A DNA stretch of 64,000 nucleotides, from assembly GCA_900545365.1 (NCBI GenBank), contig UQYL01000002.1:66482-130481 (forward strand), in the 5' to 3' direction. This stretch comes from an uncultured Dialister sp. Lineage in GTDB: Bacteria > Bacillota > Negativicutes > Veillonellales > Dialisteraceae. The notes under the pieces were generated by a model. That model was not told the origin of the DNA. It worked only from the letters and a program-made list of their open reading frames with translations, and ran no database searches. Shown here one piece after another: positions 34,113 through 42,810 of this stretch (position 1 is its first letter; every line of letters starts with the position of its first letter). The translations under genes and the position numbers were made by a program.

Positions 34113-35096
34113 ATGGAAGGGAAAAAGTGGAAACTCAGACTCGCTGTGGGCCTTTTGGGGCTGGCGGCGGTCGGCATGGCGGCGGGATGCGGCGGTGCTG
34201 GCGGCTCCGATGGGAAAATGGAAGTCGGTGTCGTACAGATCGTACAGCATCCCGCCCTTGACGAAGCCAATAAAGGCTTTGTGGAAGCACTGGAGAAACG
34301 CGGGCTGAAAGATAAGATCGAAATCGATCAGCAGAATGCCCAGGGTGATCAGTCCAATCTCCGCACGATCGCGAACCGTTTCGTGTCCGGGAAATACGCC
34401 CTCATCGGGGCGATCTCCACACCGGCGGCGCAGGCCATGGCCAATGCCACCGGAGATATTCCGATCATCTGCACGGCGGTGACCAATTATGAGACCGCTA
34501 AGCTGATGAAGTCGGAAGCCGCGCCGGACGGCAATATTACGGGCACGTCCGACCGGGGTCCGATGGAGAAGGAAGTGCAGCTGATCCGGGAGATCCAGCC
34601 GGATGCGAAAAGAGTCGGCATCATTTACAATTCGAGCGAGATCAATTCCGTGATCCAGGCGAAAAAGCTCCATGAGATCTGTGAGCCTCTCGGCATGTCT
34701 GTGAAGGAACTGACGGTCAACTCCATCAATGATATCCAGCAGGTGGCGGAGAGCTTTGCCGGTGAGGTCGACGCGATCTACGTACCGACAGACAATGTGG
34801 TGGCTTCCTCGATCCCGACGCTGATGGCGGTGGCCAATGCCAATAAGATCCCCGTGTACGGGGCGGAAGTGGGCCACGTGCAGAACGGCGTGCTCGCATC
34901 GGAGTCGATCAGTTATTACGACATCGGATATCAGGCCGGCGAGATGGCGGCGGATGTTCTGGAAGGAAAGAAGAAGATCAGCGAGCTTCCCGTAGAAGCG
35001 GCGGATAAGTCGACGCTCTACATTAATGCGGAAGAAATGAAGACGCTGGGGATACAGATCCCGCAGTCCGTACTGGACCGGGCGGAAATGATCTGA
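34113..35096 (+). CDS. trpX: ABC transporter substrate-binding lipoprotein, TrpX family, copy 1
   Basis: Captures an amino acid for an ABC importer. The 327-residue lipoprotein has lipobox AAGC and the ABC_sub_bind (PF04392-type) pattern: GVVQIVQHPALDEA, STPAAQAMANAT, IYNSSEINS, and PTDNVVASS. The family includes TrpX of streptococcal TrpXYZ, a tryptophan/tyrosine importer, but exact substrate is inferred. The next gene is a close tandem copy, and permease and ATPase follow on the same strand. Confidence 0.85.
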   Translation: MEGKKWKLRLAVGLLGLAAVGMAAGCGGAGGSDGKMEVGVVQIVQHPALDEANKGFVEALEKRGLKDKIEIDQQNAQGDQSNLRTIANRFVSGKYALIGAISTPAAQAMANATGDIPIICTAVTNYETAKLMKSEAAPDGNITGTSDRGPMEKEVQLIREIQPDAKRVGIIYNSSEINSVIQAKKLHEICEPLGMSVKELTVNSINDIQQVAESFAGEVDAIYVPTDNVVASSIPTLMAVANANKIPVYGAEVGHVQNGVLASESISYYDIGYQAGEMAADVLEGKKKISELPVEAADKSTLYINAEEMKTLGIQIPQSVLDRAEMI

Positions 35097-35141
35097 GCAG
35101 GAGAAACGCATGACAGGCCCGGAGCGGTCTGAAACAGCATT

Positions 35142-35160
35142 TGCGGCACGGAATGCCGCA
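35142..35160 (+). repeat. hairpin between the tandem binding-protein genes
   Basis: TGCGGCA, loop CGGAA, TGCCGCA: a 7-bp perfect stem without a T-run. It may set transcript stability or partial readthrough between copies. Confidence 0.45.
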
Positions 35161-35178
35161 CAGGGAAGGATGAGAAGC

Positions 35179-36174
35179 ATGGAAGGAAGAACTTGGAAAA
35201 AAATACTGGCAGCAGGTGTTCTCGGAATCATGGCGGCAGGGCTGATCGCCGGATGCGGCGGAAGCACAGAAGGGAAAGCAGACGGTTCCGGAAAGAAAAT
35301 GGTAGGCATCGTGCAGATCGTGCAGCATCCGGCGCTGGATGAGTCCAATCAGGGCTTTGTGGACGCGCTGGAGAAACGCGGGCTGAAAGACAAGATCGAG
35401 ATCGATCAGCAGAATGCCCAGGGTGATCAGTCCAATTTGCAGACCATTGCGAACCGCTTCGTGTCCGGAAAGTATGCTCTTATCGGGGCGATCTCCACAC
35501 CGGCGGCGCAGGCCATGGCCAACGCGACGAATGAGATTCCCATCGTCTGCACGGCGATCGCTGATTTTGAAAATGCGAAGCTGATGAAATCGGAAGCCGC
35601 GCCGGACGCCAATGTGACGGGGACGCACGACCGGGGCCCTCTGGATAAGCAGGTGGCTCTGATTCGGGAGATCCAGCCGGATGTCAAAGTGATCGGCACG
35701 ATCTACAATTCGAGTGAGATCAATTCCATCATTCAGGCGGAACGGCTTCGCAAAGCCTGCGAGCCCTTCGGTATCGAAGTCAGGGAACTGACAGTCAATT
35801 CCATCAATGATGTGCAGCAGGTGGCGGAATCTTTTATAGGCGAGGTCGACGCGATCTTCGTCCCGACGGACAATGTGGTGGCTTCCTCTATTCCGAATCT
35901 GATGGCTGTCGCCAATAAAGGGAAAATTCCTGTATACGGCGCGGAAGCGGGCCACGTGAAGAGCGGCGCTTTCGCATCGGAGTCGATCAGCTTCTACGAT
36001 ATCGGATACCGCGCCGGTGAAATGGCGGCGGATATTCTGGAAGGGAAGAAGACCGTGAAGGAATTGCCCGTGGAAGGAGCGGCGCAGTCGAAACTGTACA
36101 TCAATAAACAGGAAATGGAGACGCTCGGCATATCTGTACCGGCCTCCGTTCTGGACAGAGCGGAACTGATCTGA
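35179..36174 (+). CDS. trpX: ABC transporter substrate-binding lipoprotein, TrpX family, copy 2
   Basis: A 331-residue paralogue of the preceding gene, roughly three quarters identical by eye across the mature domain, with long stretches of near-identical DNA (for example around 34395-34440 and 35480-35525). Lipobox IAGC. ATG 35179 is chosen because the signal peptide begins there and GGGAAGG lies upstream; ATGs at 35110 and 35170 are less suitable. Differences lie mainly in the ligand-facing middle (NYETAK versus DFENAK), so the two may bind different aromatic ligands, which is inference. Confidence 0.85.
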   Translation: MEGRTWKKILAAGVLGIMAAGLIAGCGGSTEGKADGSGKKMVGIVQIVQHPALDESNQGFVDALEKRGLKDKIEIDQQNAQGDQSNLQTIANRFVSGKYALIGAISTPAAQAMANATNEIPIVCTAIADFENAKLMKSEAAPDANVTGTHDRGPLDKQVALIREIQPDVKVIGTIYNSSEINSIIQAERLRKACEPFGIEVRELTVNSINDVQQVAESFIGEVDAIFVPTDNVVASSIPNLMAVANKGKIPVYGAEAGHVKSGAFASESISFYDIGYRAGEMAADILEGKKTVKELPVEGAAQSKLYINKQEMETLGISVPASVLDRAELI

Positions 36175-36238
36175 GTTCTGTCGAATCATAGGAAGCATGG
36201 GAAGGCGCTGGCTTTCCATATTAAGGAGTGGGAATTCA

Positions 36239-37120
36239 ATGTTTGATTTAGCTGTATCGACCGTAGCGCAGGGGCTGATGTGGTCCATTCTGTCGCTTGG
36301 TGTTTTTCTCTCGTTCCGTGTGCTTGATGTGCCGGACATGACCTGCGAAGGCAGCTTCCCTCTGGGCGGCGCCATTGCGGCAACGCTGATCACGGCGGGC
36401 GTTTCCCCGTGGGCGTCGCTTCTGGCGGGCGCGCTGGGCGGCGTCGTTGCCGGCACCGTATCCGGCATTCTTTACACAAAACTGAAAATACCGGCGATCC
36501 TCGCGGGGATCCTGACCATGATCGCGCTGTATTCCATCAATCTGCATATCATGGGCAAGGCCAATATTTCTCTGCTCCGCACGGATACGGTCTTTACTCT
36601 CACACAGAAAATGTTTGATATCAGCCAGGGCGCGGCGGCATTCCTCCTGCCGGCGGTGATCTGCCTGCTCTTGTGCTTCGGCATTTACTGGTTCTTCGGT
36701 ACGGAGCTCGGCATGTGTATCCGCGCGACGGGCTACAATGTGCAGATGATGCGCGCGCAGGGCGTCAATACGGATACGATGATTATTGTGGGGCTCTTCA
36801 TCAGCAACGCGCTGATCGGTCTCTGCGGCGCGGTGGTCGCGCAGAATAACGGTTTCGCTGACGTGGGGATGGGTATCGGCACGATTGTCATCGGACTGGC
36901 TTCCGTTATCATCGGCGAAGTCATTCTCGGCGTCTCATCCTTCAAAGAGTCGCTGATCGCGGTTATCATCGGTTCTGTACTGTACCGCATCGTCATCGCG
37001 CTGGTCCTCTTCATGGGCATGCCGCCGAACGATCTGAAACTATTCACGGCGGTCCTCGTCATGATCGCGCTGGCCATGCCGATGATCAAAGAAAATCTCA
37101 ATATGGGAAAGGCGGGCTGA
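36239..37120 (+). CDS. trpY: ABC transporter permease, TrpY-like
   Basis: A 293-residue membrane subunit of the branched-chain/ribose permease type, with about eight hydrophobic segments. FRVLDVPDMTCEGSFPLGGA at the N-terminus and YNVQMMRAQGVNTDTM near the middle are characteristic of the permeases that go with TrpX/ABC_sub_bind proteins. ATG 36239 follows AAGGAG; ATG 36197 lacks a site. It is 64 bp after the second binding protein and 2 bp before the ATPase. Confidence 0.85.
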   Translation: MFDLAVSTVAQGLMWSILSLGVFLSFRVLDVPDMTCEGSFPLGGAIAATLITAGVSPWASLLAGALGGVVAGTVSGILYTKLKIPAILAGILTMIALYSINLHIMGKANISLLRTDTVFTLTQKMFDISQGAAAFLLPAVICLLLCFGIYWFFGTELGMCIRATGYNVQMMRAQGVNTDTMIIVGLFISNALIGLCGAVVAQNNGFADVGMGIGTIVIGLASVIIGEVILGVSSFKESLIAVIIGSVLYRIVIALVLFMGMPPNDLKLFTAVLVMIALAMPMIKENLNMGKAG

Positions 37121-37122
37121 TC

Positions 37123-37914
37123 ATGTTAAAAATATCAAATATCAGCAAGACCTTTTTCAAAGGGACGCAGAACGAGAAAAAAGCGCTCATCGATCTGTCG
37201 CTTACGCTGAATGACGGCGATTTTTGCACCGTCATCGGAGGCAACGGGGCGGGAAAGAGTACGCTTCTGAACAGCATTTCCGGCGCATACATTCCGGAGT
37301 CCGGCAAAGTGGAGATCGACGGGAAAGACGTCACTCATATGCCGGAATACAAACGAGCCAAATACATCGGCCGCGTTTTTCAGGACCCCATGAAGGGCAC
37401 CGCTTCCGGCATGCAGCTGGAGGAAAATCTGATTCTTGCGGCGCGGCGTGGCGAATCGCGGCGGCTCCGCTGGGCTTTCGGCAGTGGAGACCATGATAAG
37501 TTTAGAGAAATGCTGAAACGCCTCGATCTGGGCCTGGAGAACCGTTTGGAAACGAGGATCGGTCTCTTCTCCGGCGGGCAGCGTCAGGCAGTGACGCTTC
37601 TCATGGCGACGCTGAAGAAGCCGCAGATTCTGCTCCTCGACGAGCCGACGGCGGCGCTCGACCCGAAGACGGCGGAAAAAGTCCTGAAGCTGACCAATGA
37701 CATCGTGCAGGAGCAGCACCTCACGACGCTCATGATTACCCACAATATGCGCGACGCGCTCCGCTTCGGCAATCGCCTCATCATGATGAACAGCGGCCGC
37801 ATCATCGCGGACTATACGCCTGAAGAGAAAAAAGGGCTGACCATCGACATGCTGCTGAAGAAATTTGAAGAAACGTCGGACGCCATCAGCGACCGGCTCA
37901 TGCTGGGCAACTAA
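37123..37914 (+). CDS. trpZ: ABC transporter ATP-binding protein, TrpZ-like
   Basis: ATPase of the same importer. It has 263 residues: Walker A GGNGAGKST, signature SGGQRQAVTL (a variant with Phe before SGG), Walker B ILLLDEPTAALDP and the His switch ITHNMRD. It starts 2 bp after the permease stop and ends the operon at a strong terminator. Confidence 0.9.
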   Translation: MLKISNISKTFFKGTQNEKKALIDLSLTLNDGDFCTVIGGNGAGKSTLLNSISGAYIPESGKVEIDGKDVTHMPEYKRAKYIGRVFQDPMKGTASGMQLEENLILAARRGESRRLRWAFGSGDHDKFREMLKRLDLGLENRLETRIGLFSGGQRQAVTLLMATLKKPQILLLDEPTAALDPKTAEKVLKLTNDIVQEQHLTTLMITHNMRDALRFGNRLIMMNSGRIIADYTPEEKKGLTIDMLLKKFEETSDAISDRLMLGN

Positions 37915-37920
37915 TGCAGA

Positions 37921-37951
37921 AACTCCCCGGAGGTTTTCCGGGGAGTTTTTT
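37921..37951. terminator. terminator of the TrpXYZ-type operon
   Basis: AACTCCCCGG, 7-base loop, CCGGGGAGTT, TTTT: ten perfect pairs. Confidence 0.92.
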
Positions 37952-37991
37952 ATTGGAATACGCGGACTTCGTGCAGTGCGCGGATACGCTG

Positions 37992-39029
37992 TCAGATCTT
38001 CTGGGAGCCTGTAGACCAGACGTGGCTGCTCTTTGCGGCGGCAGGCGTATTCTGTGCCATCACGCCTGCCAGCGGATGCGGGAGGTAGAGCTCGTCCAGG
38101 TACGCTGTTTCTTCCGGCGTGAGAGTGAGTGCCGCCGCCCGGGCCGCGCCCTCCACGTGAGAGATCTTTGTGGCCCCTGTTACCGGCGCGGTGACGCGGC
38201 CGAGAAGCCAGGCGAGGGAGATCTCCGTCATGGATACGCCGCGGCTGTCGGCGATCTCGGCGGCGCGGGCGATGATCGGCTCGTCTATATCGGTGGTCCT
38301 GTCATACTTCAGGCGGGCGTAGCTGTCTTCGGCGAAGCGTTTCGTCATTTCGCCGGGATGCCTGGAGAGGCGTCCTCCCGCCAGCGGGCTGTACGGTGTG
38401 AGCGCGATGTTTTCCATTCGGCAGAATGGCGCCATTTCCCGTTCTTCTTCGCGGAAGATCAGATTGTAATGCCCTTGGACAGAAATGAACTGGGCAAATC
38501 CCTCGCGGGCGGCGAGATCATTTGCCCGGCAGAGCTGCCAGGCAAAGCAGTTGGAAATGCCGATGTACCGGGTCTTTCCTGATTTGACTGCCTCGTTCAG
38601 TCCGTCCATGATCTCTTCGAGGGGCGTCTGCCAGTCCCACATGTGGTAAATATAGAGATCCACATAGTCCATGCCGAGATTTTCAAGGCTTTTATCAAGC
38701 ATGCGGCGGATATGTTCCTGACCGGATATGCCTGAGGTAATTTCTTCATTCGTGCGGGGAAGAAATTTTGTCGCGACGATGACGTCTTCGCGCCGGGCGA
38801 GATCGCGGAGCGCCCGGCCGAGGTACTGCTCGCTGGTCCCGCTCTGATAAGCGATGGCCGTGTCGAAAAAATTGATCCCCAGCTCCAGACCGCGGCGGAT
38901 GATCGCCCGCGATGTTTCTTCATCGACGGTCCACGTGTGCTGCCCGCGGGCCGCGTCTCCGAATCCCATACAGCCCATGCAGATGCGGGAGACTGTGAGA
39001 TCAGAGTTTCCTAGTTGTGTGTATTTCAT
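37992..39029 (-). CDS. aldo/keto reductase
   Basis: A 345-residue NADPH-type oxidoreductase with the (beta/alpha)8 AKR pattern. The catalytic tetrad is visible: Asp56 (FFDTAIAYQSG), Tyr61, Lys88 (VATKF) and His129 (YIYHMWD). GATKISHVE near the C-terminus is the usual cofactor site. It is like the YakC/IolS group. The first of two adjacent ATGs (39032) is also possible; the second is better spaced from GGAGG. The substrate is unknown. It diverges from the flavin reductase gene. Confidence 0.9.
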   Translation of the reverse strand: MKYTQLGNSDLTVSRICMGCMGFGDAARGQHTWTVDEETSRAIIRRGLELGINFFDTAIAYQSGTSEQYLGRALRDLARREDVIVATKFLPRTNEEITSGISGQEHIRRMLDKSLENLGMDYVDLYIYHMWDWQTPLEEIMDGLNEAVKSGKTRYIGISNCFAWQLCRANDLAAREGFAQFISVQGHYNLIFREEEREMAPFCRMENIALTPYSPLAGGRLSRHPGEMTKRFAEDSYARLKYDRTTDIDEPIIARAAEIADSRGVSMTEISLAWLLGRVTAPVTGATKISHVEGAARAAALTLTPEETAYLDELYLPHPLAGVMAQNTPAAAKSSHVWSTGSQKI

Positions 39030-39207
39030 CATGAGTCCTCCTTTTTTCCTGTATTGTAATCGCCGCCGCGGCTGCCGTCGAATACCTGGTCTTTATGGAA
39101 ACATATGCGCCGGGTCTATAGATACGCATGAGGAATAAGCATTGGCAGCGGGAACGGGCAGGTCCAATACTGAAAAAAACGGCGGGAGCCGGGAAAGAAG
39201 GAGAAAC

Positions 39208-39756
39208 ATGAAAAAAGAAATAGGACAGACGCTGGCGCTCTATCCGACGCCGCTCACTCTTGTGGGAACGATGGCGGAAGGGAAACCGAACTGGGCGCTG
39301 GTCGGCCATGTGGGGATCATCGGGCATGACCGCATCCTCGTTTCCATGGCGGAAGCGCATTTTACGAATAAGGGGATAAGGGAGGCAGGTGTGTTGTCCG
39401 TGAGCCTGATTGATGAAAATTTTCTGCCTCAGGCGGACCGCGCTGGCTACGTGAGCGGACACCGGACAGACAAAAGCGGATTTTTCCTGTGGCATGCGGC
39501 AAAGAACGGCGCGCCTTTCCCGGAGGGAGCGCCTGTATCCATGGCGTGCACGGTCGTGGATACGTACCGGACGCCGGGATTTGAGAGTTTTATCTGCCGC
39601 ATTGATGAGACCGCGGCGGAAGAGAGCATATTGACGGAGGCGGGAAAGATCGATTACCGCCGCTTTCATCCGGTTCTCTTTGAAATGCCGACCTATGAAT
39701 ATCTCCTTGCCGGGGAGATTGCCGGTCAGTGCATGCGCATGAATAGCAGAAAATAA
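39208..39756 (+). CDS. flavin reductase family protein
   Basis: A 182-residue flavin-binding split-barrel protein. MKKEIGQTLALYPTPLTLVGT and the middle HFTNKGIREAGVLSVSL are typical of the flavin reductase/FMN-binding family often annotated next to oxidoreductases. ATG 39208 follows AAGGAG; the frame upstream to 39142 has no site. It may reduce FMN or serve as an FMN-dependent oxidoreductase. Confidence 0.82.
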   Translation: MKKEIGQTLALYPTPLTLVGTMAEGKPNWALVGHVGIIGHDRILVSMAEAHFTNKGIREAGVLSVSLIDENFLPQADRAGYVSGHRTDKSGFFLWHAAKNGAPFPEGAPVSMACTVVDTYRTPGFESFICRIDETAAEESILTEAGKIDYRRFHPVLFEMPTYEYLLAGEIAGQCMRMNSRK

Positions 39757-39762
39757 AACCCC

Positions 39763-39807
39763 ACAGAAAAAGCCTTTCGCATCATTTCGCGAAAGGCTTT
39801 TTTCTGT
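39763..39807. terminator. bidirectional terminator between flavin reductase and fba
   Basis: ACAGAAAAAGCCTTTCGC arm with its complement around a short loop; serves both convergent genes. Confidence 0.9.
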
Positions 39808-39816
39808 AAAGCGGGA

Positions 39817-40749
39817 TCAGATCTTATTCTGAGATTCCAGGACAGCGGTAATCTTATGTTTCACCATATCTTTGACTGCTTGCCGGCCTGCCTTGAGGTA
39901 GGAGCGGGGATCGAAATTAGAGGGATCCTTGAAAAGGCTCTCCCGAATGGCGCCGGTCATGGCGAGGCGGATATCGGTGTCGATATTGATCTTGCAGACC
40001 GCCATATGAGCGGCTTTATTCAGCATGTCTTCCGGCACGCCCTTTGCGCCCTGCACACTGCCGCCGAACTCATTGCATTTCTGGACAAATTCCTGAATGA
40101 CTGTAGAAGCGCCATGGAGAACGATCGGATAGCCCGGAAGGAGCTGGCCCACTTTTTCAAGACGGTCATAGTCGAGATAGGGGTCTCCCTTATATTTGTA
40201 CGCGCCGTGGCTGGTGCCGATGGCGATGGCCAGGGAATCGCATCCTGTGAGGGCGACAAATTCGGCGGCCTGTTCCGGATCGGTGAAAAGGGCGTCTTTG
40301 GCATCGACGCTCACATTGTCTTCCACACCGGCGAGGCGGCCGAGCTCGGCTTCTACGACGACGCCCTTGTCGTGGGCATATTCGACGACCTGCTTGGTGA
40401 GGCGGACATTTTCTTCATAGGAGTGTTTCGAGCCGTCGATCATGACGGAAGTGAATCCGCCGTCGATGCAGGCTTTGGCGATCTCAAAGGTGGAACCGTG
40501 GTCGAGATGAAGGGCAACGGGAATGTCGGGATACTGCGCGGCGGCAGTCTTGACAAGATCAACGATGTAATTCTGCCCGGCGTAGGTGCGCGCGCCTTCC
40601 GATGCCTGGAGAATGACAGGGGAACGCTCTTCCTGAGCGGCTTCCATGATGCCCTGAATGATCTCCATATTGTTTACATTGAATGCGCCGATGGCGTAAT
40701 GGCCTTCATAGGCTTTCTTAAACATTTCTCTGGTTCCAACGAGCGGCAT
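39817..40749 (-). CDS. fba: class II fructose-1,6-bisphosphate aldolase
   Basis: Cleaves fructose-1,6-bisphosphate in glycolysis and forms it in gluconeogenesis. The 310-residue zinc enzyme has HLDHGS (catalytic Asp83, zinc ligand His84), EAELGRLAG, AIGTSHGAYK and VLHGAST. It starts at ATG 40749 with AAGGAAGG upstream; the open frame continues for about 120 codons upstream but lies in the promoter and leader and has no family match. The aldolase is a single gene. Confidence 0.94.
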   Translation of the reverse strand: MPLVGTREMFKKAYEGHYAIGAFNVNNMEIIQGIMEAAQEERSPVILQASEGARTYAGQNYIVDLVKTAAAQYPDIPVALHLDHGSTFEIAKACIDGGFTSVMIDGSKHSYEENVRLTKQVVEYAHDKGVVVEAELGRLAGVEDNVSVDAKDALFTDPEQAAEFVALTGCDSLAIAIGTSHGAYKYKGDPYLDYDRLEKVGQLLPGYPIVLHGASTVIQEFVQKCNEFGGSVQGAKGVPEDMLNKAAHMAVCKINIDTDIRLAMTGAIRESLFKDPSNFDPRSYLKAGRQAVKDMVKHKITAVLESQNKI

Positions 40750-40938
40750 AAGCGACCTTCCTTTCTGAATGGCGCCGGAGCGCCGGGCTCCGCGCAGAAC
40801 AGGCATAAAACATATGCTCAATAAAAAATAAATACACATCAATGCCGGGAAAATCCGGAAATGAGGGAAATAATAATCGGGTCTCGGGCTTCTTTTACCG
40901 ACTTGGATAAAAATCGGAAGAAATAGAATACCCTTTTT
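40750..40938 (-). other. fba leader, about 185 nt
   Basis: Between the promoter and the fba start on the - strand. It contains a CGGAGC/GCTCCG hairpin close to the ribosome site (about 40775-40795). No recognised riboswitch. Confidence 0.35.
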
Positions 40939-40967
40939 ATTATACGGGAAGCGTCTTCCATTTTCCA
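40939..40967 (-). promoter_or_regulatory. fba promoter
   Basis: On the - strand TGGAAA (40967-40962), 17-bp spacer, TATAAT (40944-40939). Confidence 0.5.
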
Positions 40968-41098
40968 GTGTTCTGCGGGACGTGTGACGGCGAAAAGGGG
41001 CGTTTATTTTCCGGCGGACAGAGAAAAAACGGAAATGATCCGGCGCTGGAAATCCAATGCCTGTCGACGAAGGACGGCGCGCGGAAGCCCGGTTTTCT

Positions 41099-41127
41099 TT
41101 GCCTTGCGGAAGCATTTCAAGTATAAT
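41099..41127 (+). promoter_or_regulatory. promoter of yajQ and the cobalamin operon
   Basis: TTGCCT (41099-41104), 17-bp spacer, TATAAT (41122-41127). The leader to 41203 shows no cobalamin riboswitch. Confidence 0.6.
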
Positions 41128-41203
41128 AAAAAAGATTTGGAAGATTTATTTGCAGAAATTTTTAATCTTGCTTTTGCATTTCAGACATACAGGAGGAAAC
41201 AAC

Positions 41204-41695
41204 ATGGCAAAAGATTACTCTTTTGACGTAGTGTGCCGCACCGATCTGGCAGAGGCAGCCAATGCGGTCAATCAAGCGGCGAAGGAGATCCGCACACGCT
41301 TTGATTTCAAGGGCAGCAAGAGCACAGTAACATTGGCCGACGCGGTCATTACGATCCTGGCCGATGATGATTTTAAACTGCGCCTTGTGCGGGAGATCGT
41401 CAACGGCAAACTGGTGAAACGCGGTATTTCCCTGAAGAATCTCAGCGAAGGAAAGAAGGAACCTGCCGCGGGCGGCATGGTGCGTCAGGCGCTGACGCTG
41501 AAAAACGGAATTGAAGCGGAGCTGGCCAAGGATATCGTGAAGCGCATCAAGAGCTCCGGCATCAAAGTACAGGCAAAGATCAACGGCGACGAGCTCCGGG
41601 TGAGCGGCAAAGACAAGGACGCTCTTCAGGAGACTATTGCGTTTCTGAAGAATCAGGATCTCCCCGCCGATCTTCAGTTTGTAAATTACCGCTGA
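41204..41695 (+). CDS. yajQ: YajQ family nucleotide-binding protein
   Basis: A 163-residue protein of two ferredoxin-like halves. MAKDYSFDVVCRTDLAEAANAVNQA and RFDFKGSKSTVTL are the family hallmarks, with the repeated VNYR-type C-terminus. Some relatives bind c-di-GMP or nucleotides and regulate virulence or act in RNA metabolism; the role here is unknown. ATG 41204 follows AGGAGG; a longer frame to 41057 starts before the promoter. cbiD begins only 2 bp after the stop. Confidence 0.92.
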   Translation: MAKDYSFDVVCRTDLAEAANAVNQAAKEIRTRFDFKGSKSTVTLADAVITILADDDFKLRLVREIVNGKLVKRGISLKNLSEGKKEPAAGGMVRQALTLKNGIEAELAKDIVKRIKSSGIKVQAKINGDELRVSGKDKDALQETIAFLKNQDLPADLQFVNYR

Positions 41696-41697
41696 CC

Positions 41698-42810
41698 ATG
41701 GCAGAAGCGGAACTGGGGAAGCCCATGCGTGAAGGATACACCACAGGCGCTTCTGCCGCGGCGGCCATGAAGGCGGCGATCCTGGCGCTCCGCGGCGAAT
41801 TCCCGAAATTCGTGACCATCCTTTCTCCGCAGGGCGCGGAGATCACAATCCCCGTGGATTCGGCATCGGCGGCGGAAGGAATCGGCACGGCGACGGTGCT
41901 GAAAGACGGCGGCGACGACCTGGACTGCACGCACGGCACGCCGGTGGTCGCGGAGGTGCGCCTGACTGCCGGAGAAGGACTCTCCCTGAAAGCGGGGAAA
42001 GGCGTGGGCATCGTGACCAAGCCGGGACTGCAGGTGCCTGTGGGGCGGCCCGCGATCAATCCGGGGCCGCAGCTCATGATGCGCCGTGTTTATGAGGAGA
42101 TGACGGGGCGCGGAAAAGGGCTGGAAGTGACGATATCGATTCCCCATGGGGAAGAACTGGCAAAGCAGACTCTGAATCCGGCCATGGGTGTCGTCGGCGG
42201 CATTTCCGTGCTCGGCACGACGGGGATCGTGAAACCCATGAGCGAAGACGCGTATAAGCGGTCGCTGGCGCCGCAGGTTTCCGTCATCCGGGCATGCGGA
42301 TGGAAGACCGCCGTGCTGACTCCGGGGCGGATCGGAGAAACCGCTGCGCAGCGTATGGGGATACCGCGCGATGTCATTGCCGAGACGAGCAATTTCATCG
42401 GCTATATGCTGGAGCAGGCCGTGGCGGCGGGATTCGGGAAAATTCTCTTGATCGGGCATATGGGAAAACTGGTCAAGGTGGCGTCGGGCAGCTTTCATAC
42501 GTATAACCGGTGCAGCGACGGGCGCATGGAGACCATCGCTGCCTATGCGGCGCTGAACGGAGCTGGGCCGTCCGTCGTCCGGGAGATCCTGAACTGCACG
42601 ACGACCGACGCGGCGGCGGAAATCATCCGGCGGGAACGCCTGGAAGCGATCTATCCGCAGCTGGCTAAGCGGGCGCAGGAACGGTGTGAACGGTATATTT
42701 TCGGGCGCGCGGAAGTGGGCGTTATTTTCGCGGCCATGGACGGAACGGTGGTCGCCGCGTCGAGCCGGGCTGTAAAACTCGCGGAGGAAGAACAATGGAA
42801 CATCGTCTGA
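41698..42810 (+). CDS. cbiD: cobalt-precorrin-5B C1-methyltransferase
   Basis: Methylates C1 of cobalt-precorrin-5B in the anaerobic cobalamin pathway. It has 370 residues, with the CbiD start REGYTTGASAAAAMKAA and VPVGRPAINPGPQ. RACGWKTAVLTPGRIGE and IGHMGKLVKVASG also match. It lies 2 bp after yajQ and overlaps cbiE by 16 bases. Confidence 0.95.
   Translation: MAEAELGKPMREGYTTGASAAAAMKAAILALRGEFPKFVTILSPQGAEITIPVDSASAAEGIGTATVLKDGGDDLDCTHGTPVVAEVRLTAGEGLSLKAGKGVGIVTKPGLQVPVGRPAINPGPQLMMRRVYEEMTGRGKGLEVTISIPHGEELAKQTLNPAMGVVGGISVLGTTGIVKPMSEDAYKRSLAPQVSVIRACGWKTAVLTPGRIGETAAQRMGIPRDVIAETSNFIGYMLEQAVAAGFGKILLIGHMGKLVKVASGSFHTYNRCSDGRMETIAAYAALNGAGPSVVREILNCTTTDAAAEIIRRERLEAIYPQLAKRAQERCERYIFGRAEVGVIFAAMDGTVVAASSRAVKLAEEEQWNIV

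Noticed and set aside
39856..40824. 322-codon open frame on + opposite fba
   Set aside because: Shadow of a highly conserved aldolase gene.
41128..41203. Cobalamin riboswitch before yajQ/cbiD
   Set aside because: Leader is too short and lacks the conserved B12-box segments.
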